From NCBI RefSeq assembly GCF_039538765.1, contig NZ_BAABCJ010000002.1, positions 310,001 to 374,000 on the forward strand: 64,000 bases of DNA. Direction: 5' to 3'. Below, in pieces: positions 7,837 through 17,299 of this stretch (positions are counted from its first letter, which is position 1; each line of letters starts with the position of its first letter). The notes under the pieces were generated by a model. It did no database searches, was not told where the DNA came from, and worked only from the letters and a program-made list of their open reading frames with translations. The stretch is from Zhihengliuella alba (lineage in GTDB: Bacteria; Actinomycetota; Actinomycetes; Actinomycetales; Micrococcaceae). The position numbers and the translations under genes are program-made.

Positions 7837-8526
7837 CTACTCCCCCGCCTCGCGGCGGGCGCGGGCCTCGGCGCGGGCGCGCTTCTTGGCCTCCGGGTCC
7901 TGCATCTCCTGGGTCTTCACGTGCCGGCTGCGGTCCCGGTCCGGGGCGTCGCCCTCGGTGTCCCAGGCGCCGGAGCAATAGCAGCGGTCAGCGGTCCACC
8001 ACTCGGCGATGCCCGCGAGGGCCTCGTCCCCGAGCGGGTTCACGCCCGGTCCCGCCGCGAGCGAGTGGCCCGCCAGGACGTGCAGGCACTTGACGCGCTC
8101 GGGCATCCCGCCCGCGCTGACCCCGGCGATCTCGGGGACGGGCCCGACGCCGGTGCGGGCGCCGATCGCGTCCCGGGCGGCGAGGTAGTCCTCGTGCGCC
8201 GCGCGGTAGGCGGCGGCCAGCACGGGATCGGCCGCGAGTCGGTCGGTCATTTCCTGCATCAGCCCGGCGGCCTCCAGCCGCGAGATCGCGGAGGTGATGA
8301 CGGGGTGCGTCAGGTAGAACGTGGTCGGGAACGGGATGCCGGAGCTCAGGCGCGGCGCGGTGGTGGCCACGAGCGGATTGCCGCAGACGCAGCGGGCGCC
8401 GATCTCGACGACGTCGCGCACCGGCCGTCCCAGCTGACGGCTGAGCGTGTCCAGGTCCTGCTCGCTGGGGACGCGCTGGTCCGGACTGAGGGATTCATGG
8501 CGTTCGGGGCCGGGCGTGGACTGCAC
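7837..8526 (-). CDS. DUF501 domain-containing protein
   Basis: A 229-residue soluble protein. I recognise the DUF501 family from its cysteine-bearing core (ARCVCGNPLV), the segment PFPTTFYLTHP, the HEDY-type motif AAHEDYLAARD, and a later pair of cysteines and histidine (VKCLHVLAGHSLA, DRCYCSGAW). These residues could bind a metal, which is inference. The C-terminus is a highly charged helix (KKRARAEARARREAGE). No function is established for the family. Its constant position between the DivIC-like gene and ppx in actinobacterial genomes suggests a housekeeping role. Confidence 0.85.
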   Translation of the reverse strand: MQSTPGPERHESLSPDQRVPSEQDLDTLSRQLGRPVRDVVEIGARCVCGNPLVATTAPRLSSGIPFPTTFYLTHPVITSAISRLEAAGLMQEMTDRLAADPVLAAAYRAAHEDYLAARDAIGARTGVGPVPEIAGVSAGGMPERVKCLHVLAGHSLAAGPGVNPLGDEALAGIAEWWTADRCYCSGAWDTEGDAPDRDRSRHVKTQEMQDPEAKKRARAEARARREAGE

Positions 8527-8559
8527 GGGTCTCCTTGCTCGGGGCGTGTGGTGGCGGTC

Positions 8560-9450
8560 TTAATCAGTGGCTGCGCGCTTGACGGAGTCCCACAGGGCGT
8601 CGACCCACGGCAGGTCCGCGGGGACATCCGAGGGACTCGCATTCGCCGACAGCGGCTCCCCGGCGGCCTGCGGAGGCTCTCCGACCACCATGTACTTCCG
8701 CTCGCCGGGCATCACCAAGTTTATCCGCTCGCGTGCCTGCTGCCGGATGTAGGCGGGATCCTCCCACCGCTTGACCTGCGTCTCCAGATGCTCCTGCTCG
8801 GCCTCGAGCGTCGCGATCGTCTCCTGCAGCGCCGTCAGTTCCTTGCGCTGCTCCATGTAGACGCCCACGCTGGGCAGCAGCAGCGCGGTGACAGCCGCGA
8901 GGACGACGGCGAGCGCGATCAGCCGGCCGGAGAAGCTGCGCGCGGGCACCGGGGCCGCTTCCTGCGTCCCGGCCGCATCCGGGCCAGCACCGGGCTCGGC
9001 CGAGCCGGGGCGGCCCGAGCGGATGGCGCCCGAGAGCTCGGCGCGCTGCCGCAGCCGGGCCTCCGACTTCGGCAGCCGCAGGACCGCCGGCGCTCCGTCG
9101 TTCCGGGAGGACCTCGCCGGTGCAGGCTTCGCCTGGTCGGTCCTCGGCTGCGACGGCTTCGTCCCGGACCGCTTCGCCTGCGCCTGCTGGGGCCGGGTGC
9201 TCCCGGGACGGGCGCCCGGGCCATCGGCGGCGGACCGGTTCCCGGCCTGCCGGCCGTCGGGCACTCGGCCCCCGGCCGGCTTCCTCCCGGCGGACTGCTG
9301 ACCACCGGACTGCCGATCACCGGACGGTCGGCGCTGGGGATCGTCCGACCGTGCGCTCCGGGTCTCCACGGCGTCCTCCCGGTCGGTCGGACGGGGAGGA
9401 CGCGGCGCACCGTTGCCCGCACGGGGCATCCTGGGGCGTCGGGTCGTCAC
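8560..9450 (-). CDS. Septum formation initiator (DivIC/FtsB-like)
   Basis: Predicted bitopic cell-division protein of about 296 residues. A long, basic, Pro/Ser/Arg-rich and probably disordered cytoplasmic region of about 175 residues precedes one transmembrane helix (LIALAVVLAAVTALLLPSV). After it comes a short coiled coil (ELTALQETIATLEAEQEHL) with the family motif DPAYIRQQARERINLVMPGE. DivIC/FtsB partners FtsL and FtsQ in the divisome. The start is set by the GTG at 9450, which has AGGAGG 5 nt upstream; a GTG at 9489 in the same frame has no such signal. The N-terminal extension is unusually long compared with the roughly 100-residue classical proteins. Confidence 0.85.
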   Translation of the reverse strand: MTTRRPRMPRAGNGAPRPPRPTDREDAVETRSARSDDPQRRPSGDRQSGGQQSAGRKPAGGRVPDGRQAGNRSAADGPGARPGSTRPQQAQAKRSGTKPSQPRTDQAKPAPARSSRNDGAPAVLRLPKSEARLRQRAELSGAIRSGRPGSAEPGAGPDAAGTQEAAPVPARSFSGRLIALAVVLAAVTALLLPSVGVYMEQRKELTALQETIATLEAEQEHLETQVKRWEDPAYIRQQARERINLVMPGERKYMVVGEPPQAAGEPLSANASPSDVPADLPWVDALWDSVKRAATD

Positions 9451-9506
9451 GCTGTCCTCCTGGGCCTCGGCGCTGGGTGGTCGCCGCACGGCGACGGGAA
9501 AGTTCG

Positions 9507-9534
9507 AGGGGAGCCGTCCGCGGACGACTCCCCT
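9507..9534 (-). terminator. Hairpin after enolase gene
   Basis: AGGGGAG (9507-9513) pairs with CTCCCCT (9528-9534), and between them lies the palindrome GTCCGCGGAC with one mismatch at the junction. It lies 27 bp beyond the eno stop, between eno and the DivIC-like gene, and may end or attenuate the eno transcript. Confidence 0.65.
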
Positions 9535-9560
9535 CCCACTCTACGCGCTGAGTTCTACGC

Positions 9561-10841
<1,281 letters not shown>

Positions 10842-10907
10842 ATGGAAACTCCTCAGGTTGGATCGGATTCGGCCGTCATCACGCGGCACTCCGGTGGGCC
10901 ACGAGCC

Positions 10908-11606
10908 CTAGCCTAGCGCCCGCGTCACATCGTCGGTAAAGCGTGTCACCGCGCCGCGCAGGGCGCGCTCGGCGTCCCAGCCTCGCGCACGGGCGGCGGC
11001 CACGAGCTGGAGGAGGTGCTCGCCCAGCTCCTCCTCGTCGGCGAGCAGCGGCTCCTCCGACGCCGCCCGGCCGTCGCCGCCGGACCGCACCGGGGGCGTC
11101 GAGCCGCTGCGGCCGAGGGCCGACTCCCAGCGCTCGGCACGCCCCAGCGCCTTGTCCGCCAGGGAGAGCGCGGGCAGGTGCCGGGGCAGGCTGTGCAGTG
11201 GGTTGGACGCGGAGCCCTCCGCCGGGCCGGCGGCCTCCCGCTCGGCCCGCTTGGCCTCGTCCCAGGAGGCGACGATCTCCTCGATCGAGTCCGGGTAGGT
11301 TCCCAGCAGCGTGCCGTCGGCCGCGAAGACGTGCCGGTTCCGCCGGACCATCTTGTCGGCGAGCTCCTCCGCCACATCGGCGAAGTCGAAGGCCCCGTGC
11401 TCGTCGGCGATCGCCGAGTGGAGCACCACTTGCAGGAGCACGTCCGCCAGCTCGCCGCGGACCTCCTCCGGCGGGCGGGCGTCCTCGATCGCCTCGACGA
11501 GCTCGTAGCTCTCCTCCACCAGGTACTCGACGAGGGAGGCATGCGTCAGCCGCCGGGTCCAGGCGCAGTGCGTGCGCAGGGCGTCGATGATGCCCAGGAG
11601 CCGCAT
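10908..11606 (-). CDS. mazG: MazG nucleotide pyrophosphohydrolase
   Basis: House-cleaning NTP pyrophosphatase that hydrolyses (d)NTPs, including damaged ones, to NMP and PPi. The 232-residue protein keeps the metal-binding core EESYELVEAIED and GELADVLLQVVLHS, followed by the HVFA motif typical of MazG. The N-terminal PWD usually found before the THxSL helix is replaced by CAWTRRLTHASL. The C-terminal half is a degenerate repeat of the domain with a Gly/Ser/Pro linker, as in other actinobacterial MazG proteins. The start is not certain. ATG 11606 and GTG 11609 are adjacent and neither has a good Shine-Dalgarno; the frame is open back to the add stop, but that stretch is low-complexity. It lies downstream of add on the same strand. 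Confidence 0.85.
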   Translation of the reverse strand: MRLLGIIDALRTHCAWTRRLTHASLVEYLVEESYELVEAIEDARPPEEVRGELADVLLQVVLHSAIADEHGAFDFADVAEELADKMVRRNRHVFAADGTLLGTYPDSIEEIVASWDEAKRAEREAAGPAEGSASNPLHSLPRHLPALSLADKALGRAERWESALGRSGSTPPVRSGGDGRAASEEPLLADEEELGEHLLQLVAAARARGWDAERALRGAVTRFTDDVTRALG

Positions 11607-11716
11607 CACCGCGGAGACGCGGCGGCCCGTCCGCGCGGCCCCTGGCCCGCCCGTGCGGGCGGATGCGGGGCTCGACGCGGACGGGCCGGCCGGGGTGCTC
11701 GGTGAGGCCGTCAGGG

Positions 11717-12895
11717 CTACTCCCCGGCGCCGTCGGACTCTTCGCCGGCGCCGAGTTCGGCGTAGGCGTCGTTGATGTACTCGACCAGGGTCTCGCGGTC
11801 CTCGAGGGGCAGGAAGGCGGCCTCGGCGGCGTTGAGCGTGAGCTCGAGGAAGTCGTCGAGGTCGTAGTCGAAGGCCTCGACGAGCAGCTCGAACTCGTCC
11901 GAGAGGCTCACACCGGACATCAGGCGGTTGTCCGTGTTGATGGTGACGTTGAAGCCCGTCTGGTAGAGCAGGTCGATCGGGTGCGTCTCGATGCTCTCGC
12001 CCCACGCCTCGACGGCGCCGGTCTGCAGGTTGGACGACGGGCAGACCTCGAGCGGGACGCCGCGGTCGCGGACCCAGTTCGCGACCGGCCCGAGCGTGAC
12101 CAGACCGGTCGACTCGTCGACCTGTTCGCCGTCGTCGTCGACGCCGCCGAACTCGATCTGAATGTCCTCGGCGACCCGGACGCCGTGGCCCAGCCGCTGC
12201 GCGCGGCCGATCACGAGCGCCTCGCGGATCGACTCGATGCCGTCAGCCTCCCCGGCGTGCACGGTGGCCGGGAACATGTTGTTCGCCAGGAGGGTGAACG
12301 CCTCCTCGAGGCGCGACGGCGGGAACCCGTTCTCCGGGCCGGCGATGTCGAAGCCGACGGCGCCGCGGCTGCGGTGGCGCAGCGCGAGCTCGGCGATCTC
12401 GGTGCCGCGGTCGGACTGGCGCATGGCGCTGACCAGCTGGCCGACCTTGATGAAGCGGCCGTCGGCCTCGGCGGCGGCGACGGCCTCGTCGAGACCGGCC
12501 TGCACGGCCTCGACGGCGTCGTCCAGGCTCAGGCCCTGGCGCAGGTGCTGCTCCGGTGCCCAGCGGATCTCGCCGTAGACGACCCCGTCGGCGACGAGGT
12601 CCTCCACGAATTCACGGGCCACGCGCTGGAGTCCCTCGCGCGTCTGCATGACGGCGATGGTGTGGTCGAAGGTCTCGAGGTAGCGCTCGAGGGAGCCGGA
12701 GTCCGCGGACTCCAGGAACCAGCGGCCCAGCTCCTCCGGATCGGTCGTGGGCAGCTCGTGACCCGCCTCGGCGGCGAGCTCGACGATGGTGGCGGGGCGG
12801 AGCCCGCCGTCCAGGTGGTCGTGGAGCGACACCTTGGGCAGGGTGCGGAAGTCGAAGTCGGGAGAGTACGCGGTGCGGATCAGCTCGTCAGTCAC
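11717..12895 (-). CDS. add: Adenosine deaminase
   Basis: Hydrolytic deamination of adenosine and deoxyadenosine to inosine or deoxyinosine in purine salvage. The 392 residues show the zinc ligands HDHLDGGLRP (SLHDHLDG near residue 25), the substrate-binding GFDIAGPENGFPP, the catalytic HAGEADG, the histidine region LGHGVRVAED, and the second metal Asp in NTDNRLMSGV. I choose the GTG at 12895 because TAGACT (12908-12903) lies 7 nt upstream and can act as -10 of a leaderless transcript; an in-frame ATG at 12925 would lie upstream of that promoter. The gene heads the minus-strand pair add-mazG and borders the nucleoside-uptake cluster. Confidence 0.93.
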   Translation of the reverse strand: MTDELIRTAYSPDFDFRTLPKVSLHDHLDGGLRPATIVELAAEAGHELPTTDPEELGRWFLESADSGSLERYLETFDHTIAVMQTREGLQRVAREFVEDLVADGVVYGEIRWAPEQHLRQGLSLDDAVEAVQAGLDEAVAAAEADGRFIKVGQLVSAMRQSDRGTEIAELALRHRSRGAVGFDIAGPENGFPPSRLEEAFTLLANNMFPATVHAGEADGIESIREALVIGRAQRLGHGVRVAEDIQIEFGGVDDDGEQVDESTGLVTLGPVANWVRDRGVPLEVCPSSNLQTGAVEAWGESIETHPIDLLYQTGFNVTINTDNRLMSGVSLSDEFELLVEAFDYDLDDFLELTLNAAEAAFLPLEDRETLVEYINDAYAELGAGEESDGAGE

Positions 12896-12902
12896 AACCC
12901 CG

Positions 12903-12908
12903 AGTCTA
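12903..12908 (-). promoter_or_regulatory. Leaderless -10 box of add
   Basis: TAGACT on the minus strand ends 7 nt before the GTG at 12895. A weak -35 candidate, CTGCAA, lies 17 nt further upstream. Confidence 0.5.
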
Positions 12909-12983
12909 GGCGTGCCCCGGCTCATTTGCAGTCCCCCGTTCCGGGAGCGCCCCGGCGGCCCCGTCGTCGCGGCGCCGCGGGCC

Positions 12984-13964
12984 TCACGCAGACACCCCGG
13001 CGGCGGCCGCAGGCGCAGGAGCCGTGAGCGCCCGGGTGAGGTCCTCGGCGAAGTCGGATCGGATGCCCAGCACCACCCGGCACGTCGCCTCCGGGTGGTC
13101 AGCGAGGCCGCGGTAGCGCCCGCGGAGGTCGCAGATGGTCTGCCCGCGGCCGGGGCCGTCGCCCGTGTCGACGACGACGGGGACCCGCGGGGCGGCGTCG
13201 GCCACGGCCGTGCCGAGCGCGACGGCGACGGCGAGCGGGTCGTGCATCGCCGAGCACGCCCGGCCGAAGATGTCGCGGTAGAACTCGAAGTAGTGGCCGA
13301 GCATCGAGGCGAGGAGACGCGGCGCCTCCTGCTCGGCGTCCTCGAGCCGCTGGAGGTGCTCGTGCTCGAGGACATGGGCCATGGTCACGTCGAGCGGGAC
13401 CAGCGTGACGGGCCAGCCGGCGGAGACGACGGCCTGGGCGGCCTCCGGGTCGTTGGCGATGTTGGCCTCGGCGACGGGGCTGACGTTGCCCGGGACGAGC
13501 GCGGCGCCGCCCATGACGGTCACGGAGGAGATCAGCTCGGGCAGCCGGGGCTCCAGCTGGAGCGCGCGGGCCAGATTCGTCAGGGGGCCCACCGCGACCA
13601 CCCGGAGCGTGCCCGGGTGCTCGTGGGCCAGGTCGACCAGCAGCTGGGCCGCGGACCGGCCGTCGACGGGGCGGCCGGCCGGCTCGAGCCGGGCGCCGCC
13701 GATGCCGTTGGCCCCGTGGACGTGCGGGGCGCCGCCGTCGTAGGGGTGGGTCAGGAAGTCGTGCTCGCCGACGGCGACCGGGACGTCGTCCCGGCCGAGG
13801 ACGGCCAGTAAGTCCAGGGTGTTGCGGGCGGCCTGTGCTGCGTCGACATTGCCGCTGACGGTGCCGACGCCGCGCAGGTCGGCGTGCCGCTGGGCGACGA
13901 GGTAGGCGAGGGCGAGGGCGTCGTCGATGCCGGTGTCGCAGTCGAAGTAGACGGGCATGGTCAT
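12984..13964 (-). CDS. Inosine-uridine nucleoside hydrolase family protein
   Basis: Predicted nucleoside N-ribohydrolase that releases the base and ribose. The 326-residue protein begins with the calcium-binding family signature (FDCDTGIDDALAL, residues 7-19). It also has the core motifs AVGPLTNLARAL and VMGGAA, the Asn-rich segment PVAEANIANDPEAAQ, and the late catalytic-region motif AMHDPLAVAVALG. The ATG at 13964 has GGAAGGA upstream. The MFS gene upstream on the same strand and the divergent GntR regulator suggest a small inducible nucleoside uptake and cleavage unit. Base preference cannot be read from the sequence. Confidence 0.88.
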   Translation of the reverse strand: MTMPVYFDCDTGIDDALALAYLVAQRHADLRGVGTVSGNVDAAQAARNTLDLLAVLGRDDVPVAVGEHDFLTHPYDGGAPHVHGANGIGGARLEPAGRPVDGRSAAQLLVDLAHEHPGTLRVVAVGPLTNLARALQLEPRLPELISSVTVMGGAALVPGNVSPVAEANIANDPEAAQAVVSAGWPVTLVPLDVTMAHVLEHEHLQRLEDAEQEAPRLLASMLGHYFEFYRDIFGRACSAMHDPLAVAVALGTAVADAAPRVPVVVDTGDGPGRGQTICDLRGRYRGLADHPEATCRVVLGIRSDFAEDLTRALTAPAPAAAAGVSA

Positions 13965-14040
13965 GCGGGGTCCTTCCAGGGGTTTCGGGTGCACGGCGCT
14001 CGGGTCGGCCGGGTGCGGTGCGGCGGCGGGGCGTCGGGGG

Positions 14041-15504
14041 TCAATCATCGCTGGTCGGCTTCGGGACCAGCAGGGCGACGGCGAAGGCGGCGGCCGCGAT
14101 GGCGACGGAGATCCAGAGGGCGGGCGCGTAGCCGCCCTCCTCGGCACCGGCGACGGCCGGGGCGACCAGCACGACGCCGAGGCTCGCACCGATGCCGAAC
14201 GACGCCCCGTTGATGCCGGGCAGTGTCCCCGGCGCCTCCTTCGGGGACAGCAGCGCGGAGAGCCCGTTGATGGCCGTGAGGAAGAAGCCGTTGTAGGTGA
14301 TGCCCAGCGCGGCGACGGCGGCGAGGACGATCCAGCGGTCCTCGACGAACACGGCGGCGGTCGCGGCGACCAGGAGCGTGAACCCCGACCCGAGGCGCAG
14401 CGTGGTGACCCAGCCGATGCGGGCCGTCAGCCAGCCGGCGAGCGGGGCCGCGAAGACACCGATCAGCGCGGCGGGCGTCAGGTACAGCAGGGCGGCGGTC
14501 GACGGAGCGAGTCCGAAGCCGTGCTCGCCGTCCTGGCTGAGGACCACGATGGTGAAGTTCATGATCGCGAAGATGCCCGCGAGCGTCAGCACGGTGCACG
14601 CCACGACCGTCCACACGGGCCGCGACCGCAGGTGGTGCACGGCGATCAAGGGCGACGTGCGGCGCCGCTCGACGAGGATGAAGGCCGCGAACGCGACCGC
14701 GGTCGCCGCGAGAAGCGCCAGCGCGCGGGGCGAGCCCCAACCGGCGTCGGAGCCTGCATTGACGAAGTACGTCAGGGCGATGAGGAAGGCCGAGAGCAGC
14801 GCCGCGCCCCACCAGTCCATGCGGCCCGTGGCCGCCTGCGCGTGCTTCGCTGGCACCACGCGGAGGACGGCCACGGCGGCCACGGCAGCCAGGCCGAGGA
14901 TCACCCAGAAGATCGAGCGGAACCCGAGGGACTCGGTCATGAGGCCGCCGAGATAGCCGTCGAAACCGGCGACGCCGCCGTTGACGGAGGCGAGGACGCC
15001 GACGGCGGTGCCGAAGGCGCGCCGGGAGAGGTTCTCCTGCATCACGATGTAGCTCAGGGCGAAGATGGCGCTCGAGAAGCCCTGCAGGAAACGCCCGGCC
15101 AGGAGGAGCTCGAGGGTCGGGGCGACCAGGCACAGCACGGTGCCGGCGGCCATCACCGCGATGACGATCAGGAGGGCGCGGCGGCGCCCGATGAAATCGC
15201 TCCAGCGACCCATGAGCGGCCCGGAGATGGCTCCGGCGAGGAAGAACAGCGACTGGACCTGGGCGACCGAGTCGGCGCCGACGCCGAAGTGACGGGCGAT
15301 GTCCGGCAGCGCGGGCGTCACCATCGACGCGTTCAGCTGGAAGGAGAGGACGCCGAGCAGCAGCGCCGACACGAGGACGACGGCGCGGGGCCCGGCGGGT
15401 GTCCCCGCAGCCGACTCCGGACCCGGCTGCGCCGCGGCGGGACCGGGCGCGCCGGCCTGCTCGGCGACCGGCGTCGTGCCGGGTGTGGTCATGGGTTCTG
15501 GCAT
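14041..15504 (-). CDS. MFS transporter (DHA2-like, about 14 helices)
   Basis: A 487-residue major facilitator superfamily protein with a proline-rich cytoplasmic N-terminus of about 45 residues. It carries the loop 2-3 signature GRWSDFIGRRRALL and a membrane part long enough for 12-14 helices, and looks most like the EmrB/QacA (DHA2) drug:H+ antiporters. Context suggests a natural substrate: the nucleoside hydrolase follows 76 bp downstream, and a GntR/UTRA regulator is divergent, with palindromes in the shared region. The ATG at 15504 has GAGGGAG about 9 nt upstream; an ATG at 15492 is an alternative. Nucleoside uptake is inference; drug export remains possible. Confidence 0.82.
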   Translation of the reverse strand: MPEPMTTPGTTPVAEQAGAPGPAAAQPGPESAAGTPAGPRAVVLVSALLLGVLSFQLNASMVTPALPDIARHFGVGADSVAQVQSLFFLAGAISGPLMGRWSDFIGRRRALLIVIAVMAAGTVLCLVAPTLELLLAGRFLQGFSSAIFALSYIVMQENLSRRAFGTAVGVLASVNGGVAGFDGYLGGLMTESLGFRSIFWVILGLAAVAAVAVLRVVPAKHAQAATGRMDWWGAALLSAFLIALTYFVNAGSDAGWGSPRALALLAATAVAFAAFILVERRRTSPLIAVHHLRSRPVWTVVACTVLTLAGIFAIMNFTIVVLSQDGEHGFGLAPSTAALLYLTPAALIGVFAAPLAGWLTARIGWVTTLRLGSGFTLLVAATAAVFVEDRWIVLAAVAALGITYNGFFLTAINGLSALLSPKEAPGTLPGINGASFGIGASLGVVLVAPAVAGAEEGGYAPALWISVAIAAAAFAVALLVPKPTSDD

Positions 15505-15532
15505 CGCTCTGCACTCCCTCGTCGTCGTGATG

Positions 15533-15563
15533 CACACCACCACGGTGTGAGTTGTTATACAAC
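15533..15563. promoter_or_regulatory. Two palindromes, likely GntR operators
   Basis: CACACC-ACCAC-GGTGTG (15533-15549) is followed immediately by GTTGT-TAT-ACAAC (15551-15563). The second resembles the short AT-rich palindromes bound by HutC-type GntR regulators. Both lie in the 220-bp region shared by the MFS gene and the divergent regulator gene, close to the MFS start, and probably mediate repression. Confidence 0.6.
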
Positions 15564-15724
15564 CACGGATGACAAGTACGTGCAATCACCTCGTCGAATG
15601 GCTGGGTCCGACCGCTGCGGGTCCTCCTCCGGTCGGACGGCCGGACGGCTTCACCGGTCGGAGTACTGTCCCGCGCCCGTGGGAGACTGGCACCGACTGC
15701 ACGCGACCGATCGAACGAGGTGCC

Positions 15725-16495
15725 ATGCTCTCTCCCGGCGACTACCCGTGGGCCCTGCCCGTCGAGCCCACTCCCGGCGTGCCGCTGCGCGTGGCGGCGT
15801 ACTCGCGCGTCTCGGCTGCGATCCGGGACGGACGGTTGGCGCCCGGCGCGCTCCTGCCTACGGAGAGCGAGCTCGGCGGCCTGCTCAACGTCTCGCGCAC
15901 CGTGGTCCGCGAGGCCCTCATGCTGCTCGAGGAGGACGGGCTGGTCCGGGCGCGGCGCGGGGTGGGACGCTTCGTGTCGCCGTCCCTCCCGCGGATCGGC
16001 ATCGAGCGCATCCGTCCCTACGAGAGCGTGTTCGCCGTCGACGGGCAGGCCGTGGAGATCGTGTCCCAGACGGTGACCCGGCAGCCCGCGTCGGACTTCG
16101 TGGCGGCCAGGATCGGCGTTGCGCACGGCGACGAGTGCCTCATGTGGGAGTCGGTGCTGGCGCGTGCCGGGGAGCCGGTGGCCCACCTGCAGGAGCACAT
16201 CCCCGTGGCCGTGGCCGAGGGGCCTGACGCGATCGTCCCCGCCGACGCCGCCGACGACGGTTCCTCCTCGCTCCTCGCCCGGATCATCGGAGCACTGGGG
16301 CCGGGATTCGGCCGGGGCGAGTGCCAGATCTCGCCGGCACCGGCGGGGGCCTCCCGCGCGGAGCCCCTCGCCCTGGCGCCGGAGGACCCGGTGCTCGTCC
16401 TCACGCAGACCGTGGCCCGCTCCGGGGCAGCGTTCTACCTGTCCAAGTGCGTGGTCCCGGGCCGAGCGGGGCATCTGGCGCTGCAACAGGTGTAG
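15725..16495 (+). CDS. GntR family regulator (HutC/UTRA type)
   Basis: A 256-residue repressor-type regulator. The N-terminal winged helix-turn-helix spans roughly residues 20-90 (LLPTESELGGLLNVSRTVVR, then ALMLLEEDGLVRARRGVGRF) with the classic PTESEL and RxxVREAL features. The C-terminal 160 residues form a UTRA-like ligand domain, with the family-typical DECLMWESVLARAGEPVAHL region and a late LVLTQTVARSG strand. It is divergent from the MFS and nucleoside hydrolase genes, so its inducer is probably a nucleoside or base. The ATG at 15725 follows a short GAGG. Confidence 0.87.
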   Translation: MLSPGDYPWALPVEPTPGVPLRVAAYSRVSAAIRDGRLAPGALLPTESELGGLLNVSRTVVREALMLLEEDGLVRARRGVGRFVSPSLPRIGIERIRPYESVFAVDGQAVEIVSQTVTRQPASDFVAARIGVAHGDECLMWESVLARAGEPVAHLQEHIPVAVAEGPDAIVPADAADDGSSSLLARIIGALGPGFGRGECQISPAPAGASRAEPLALAPEDPVLVLTQTVARSGAAFYLSKCVVPGRAGHLALQQV

Positions 16496-16545
16496 TCAGG
16501 GGCCGGCGTCGCTCCCGAGCCTCCATCCCTGCGGGCCGGCGACGT

Positions 16546-17178
16546 TCAGTGTGCGGAGTCGTGGGCGTCCGTGTGCTGCTGCCGCCGGCGCAGGAAGAAG
16601 TAGATGAGCCGGTCCATGAAGTAGCCGAGCGCGATGGCGATCGCGACGGAGACGACGATGGCGAGGACTTTGTGCTCCTCGAACCACTGACCGGCCAGCG
16701 CACCGATCGCTACGGAGTAGGCGGCCCAGAAGACACAGCTGGCGGCGTCGAAGGCGGTGAACATCCCGCGCGCGTAGCCGGTCGCTCCGGCAGTGAAGTT
16801 GACGGCGGTGCGACCGATCGGGATGTACCGCGCCGTGAAGATCAGCAGGCCGCCGCGTCGGTCCAGCTCCCGGCGGGCGAAGCGCAGGACGCGCCGGGAC
16901 CGCGGACGGCGCATCCACGCGAACCGCTCCGTGCCGACCCGCGCTCCCAGCCAGTAGGCGATCTGATCGCCGAGGACGGCGCCCAGCGCCCCGAGGACGC
17001 CGAGAAGCAGGAGGTCCGGGTCGCCCGTGGTGACCGCGACGGAGGCGAGCCCCACCAGGAGCGACTCGCTCGGGACGATCGGGAAGAACGCGTCGATCGC
17101 GCAGAACGCGAAGACGATCAGCAGCACCCACCACTGGCCGCTGACGTCCAGGATGGCCCCGTTGATCGCCTCGATCAC
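16546..17178 (-). CDS. DedA family membrane protein
   Basis: A 210-residue polytopic membrane protein of the DedA/VTT superfamily, whose members act in lipid (undecaprenyl-phosphate or phosphatidylethanolamine) flipping. Diagnostic features are the N-terminal amphipathic FFPIVPSESLLV, the glycine-rich LGAVLGDQIAYWLGARVG, and the arginine motif ARYIPIGRTAVNFTAGATGY with its conserved R and P residues. The GTG at 17178 follows a GGGGAG element. It is followed by the convergent GntR gene. No link to the nucleoside genes around it is evident. Confidence 0.9.
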   Translation of the reverse strand: MIEAINGAILDVSGQWWVLLIVFAFCAIDAFFPIVPSESLLVGLASVAVTTGDPDLLLLGVLGALGAVLGDQIAYWLGARVGTERFAWMRRPRSRRVLRFARRELDRRGGLLIFTARYIPIGRTAVNFTAGATGYARGMFTAFDAASCVFWAAYSVAIGALAGQWFEEHKVLAIVVSVAIAIALGYFMDRLIYFFLRRRQQHTDAHDSAH

Positions 17179-17299
17179 ACTCTCCCCTTGCTGTCCGTTT
17201 CCGCCACCGGCCCGCGGGTGCGTGCACGGCGTACCCAGTCTGACGGATCGCAGGGCGCGTTGGTTCCCGCGGCCGCCTACGCGCCGTTCGCGCGCCCGA

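Noticed and set aside
15505..15724. A possible small gene between the divergent MFS and GntR genes
   Set aside because: No start with a ribosome-binding site and coding-like composition is seen; the palindromes point to a regulatory region.
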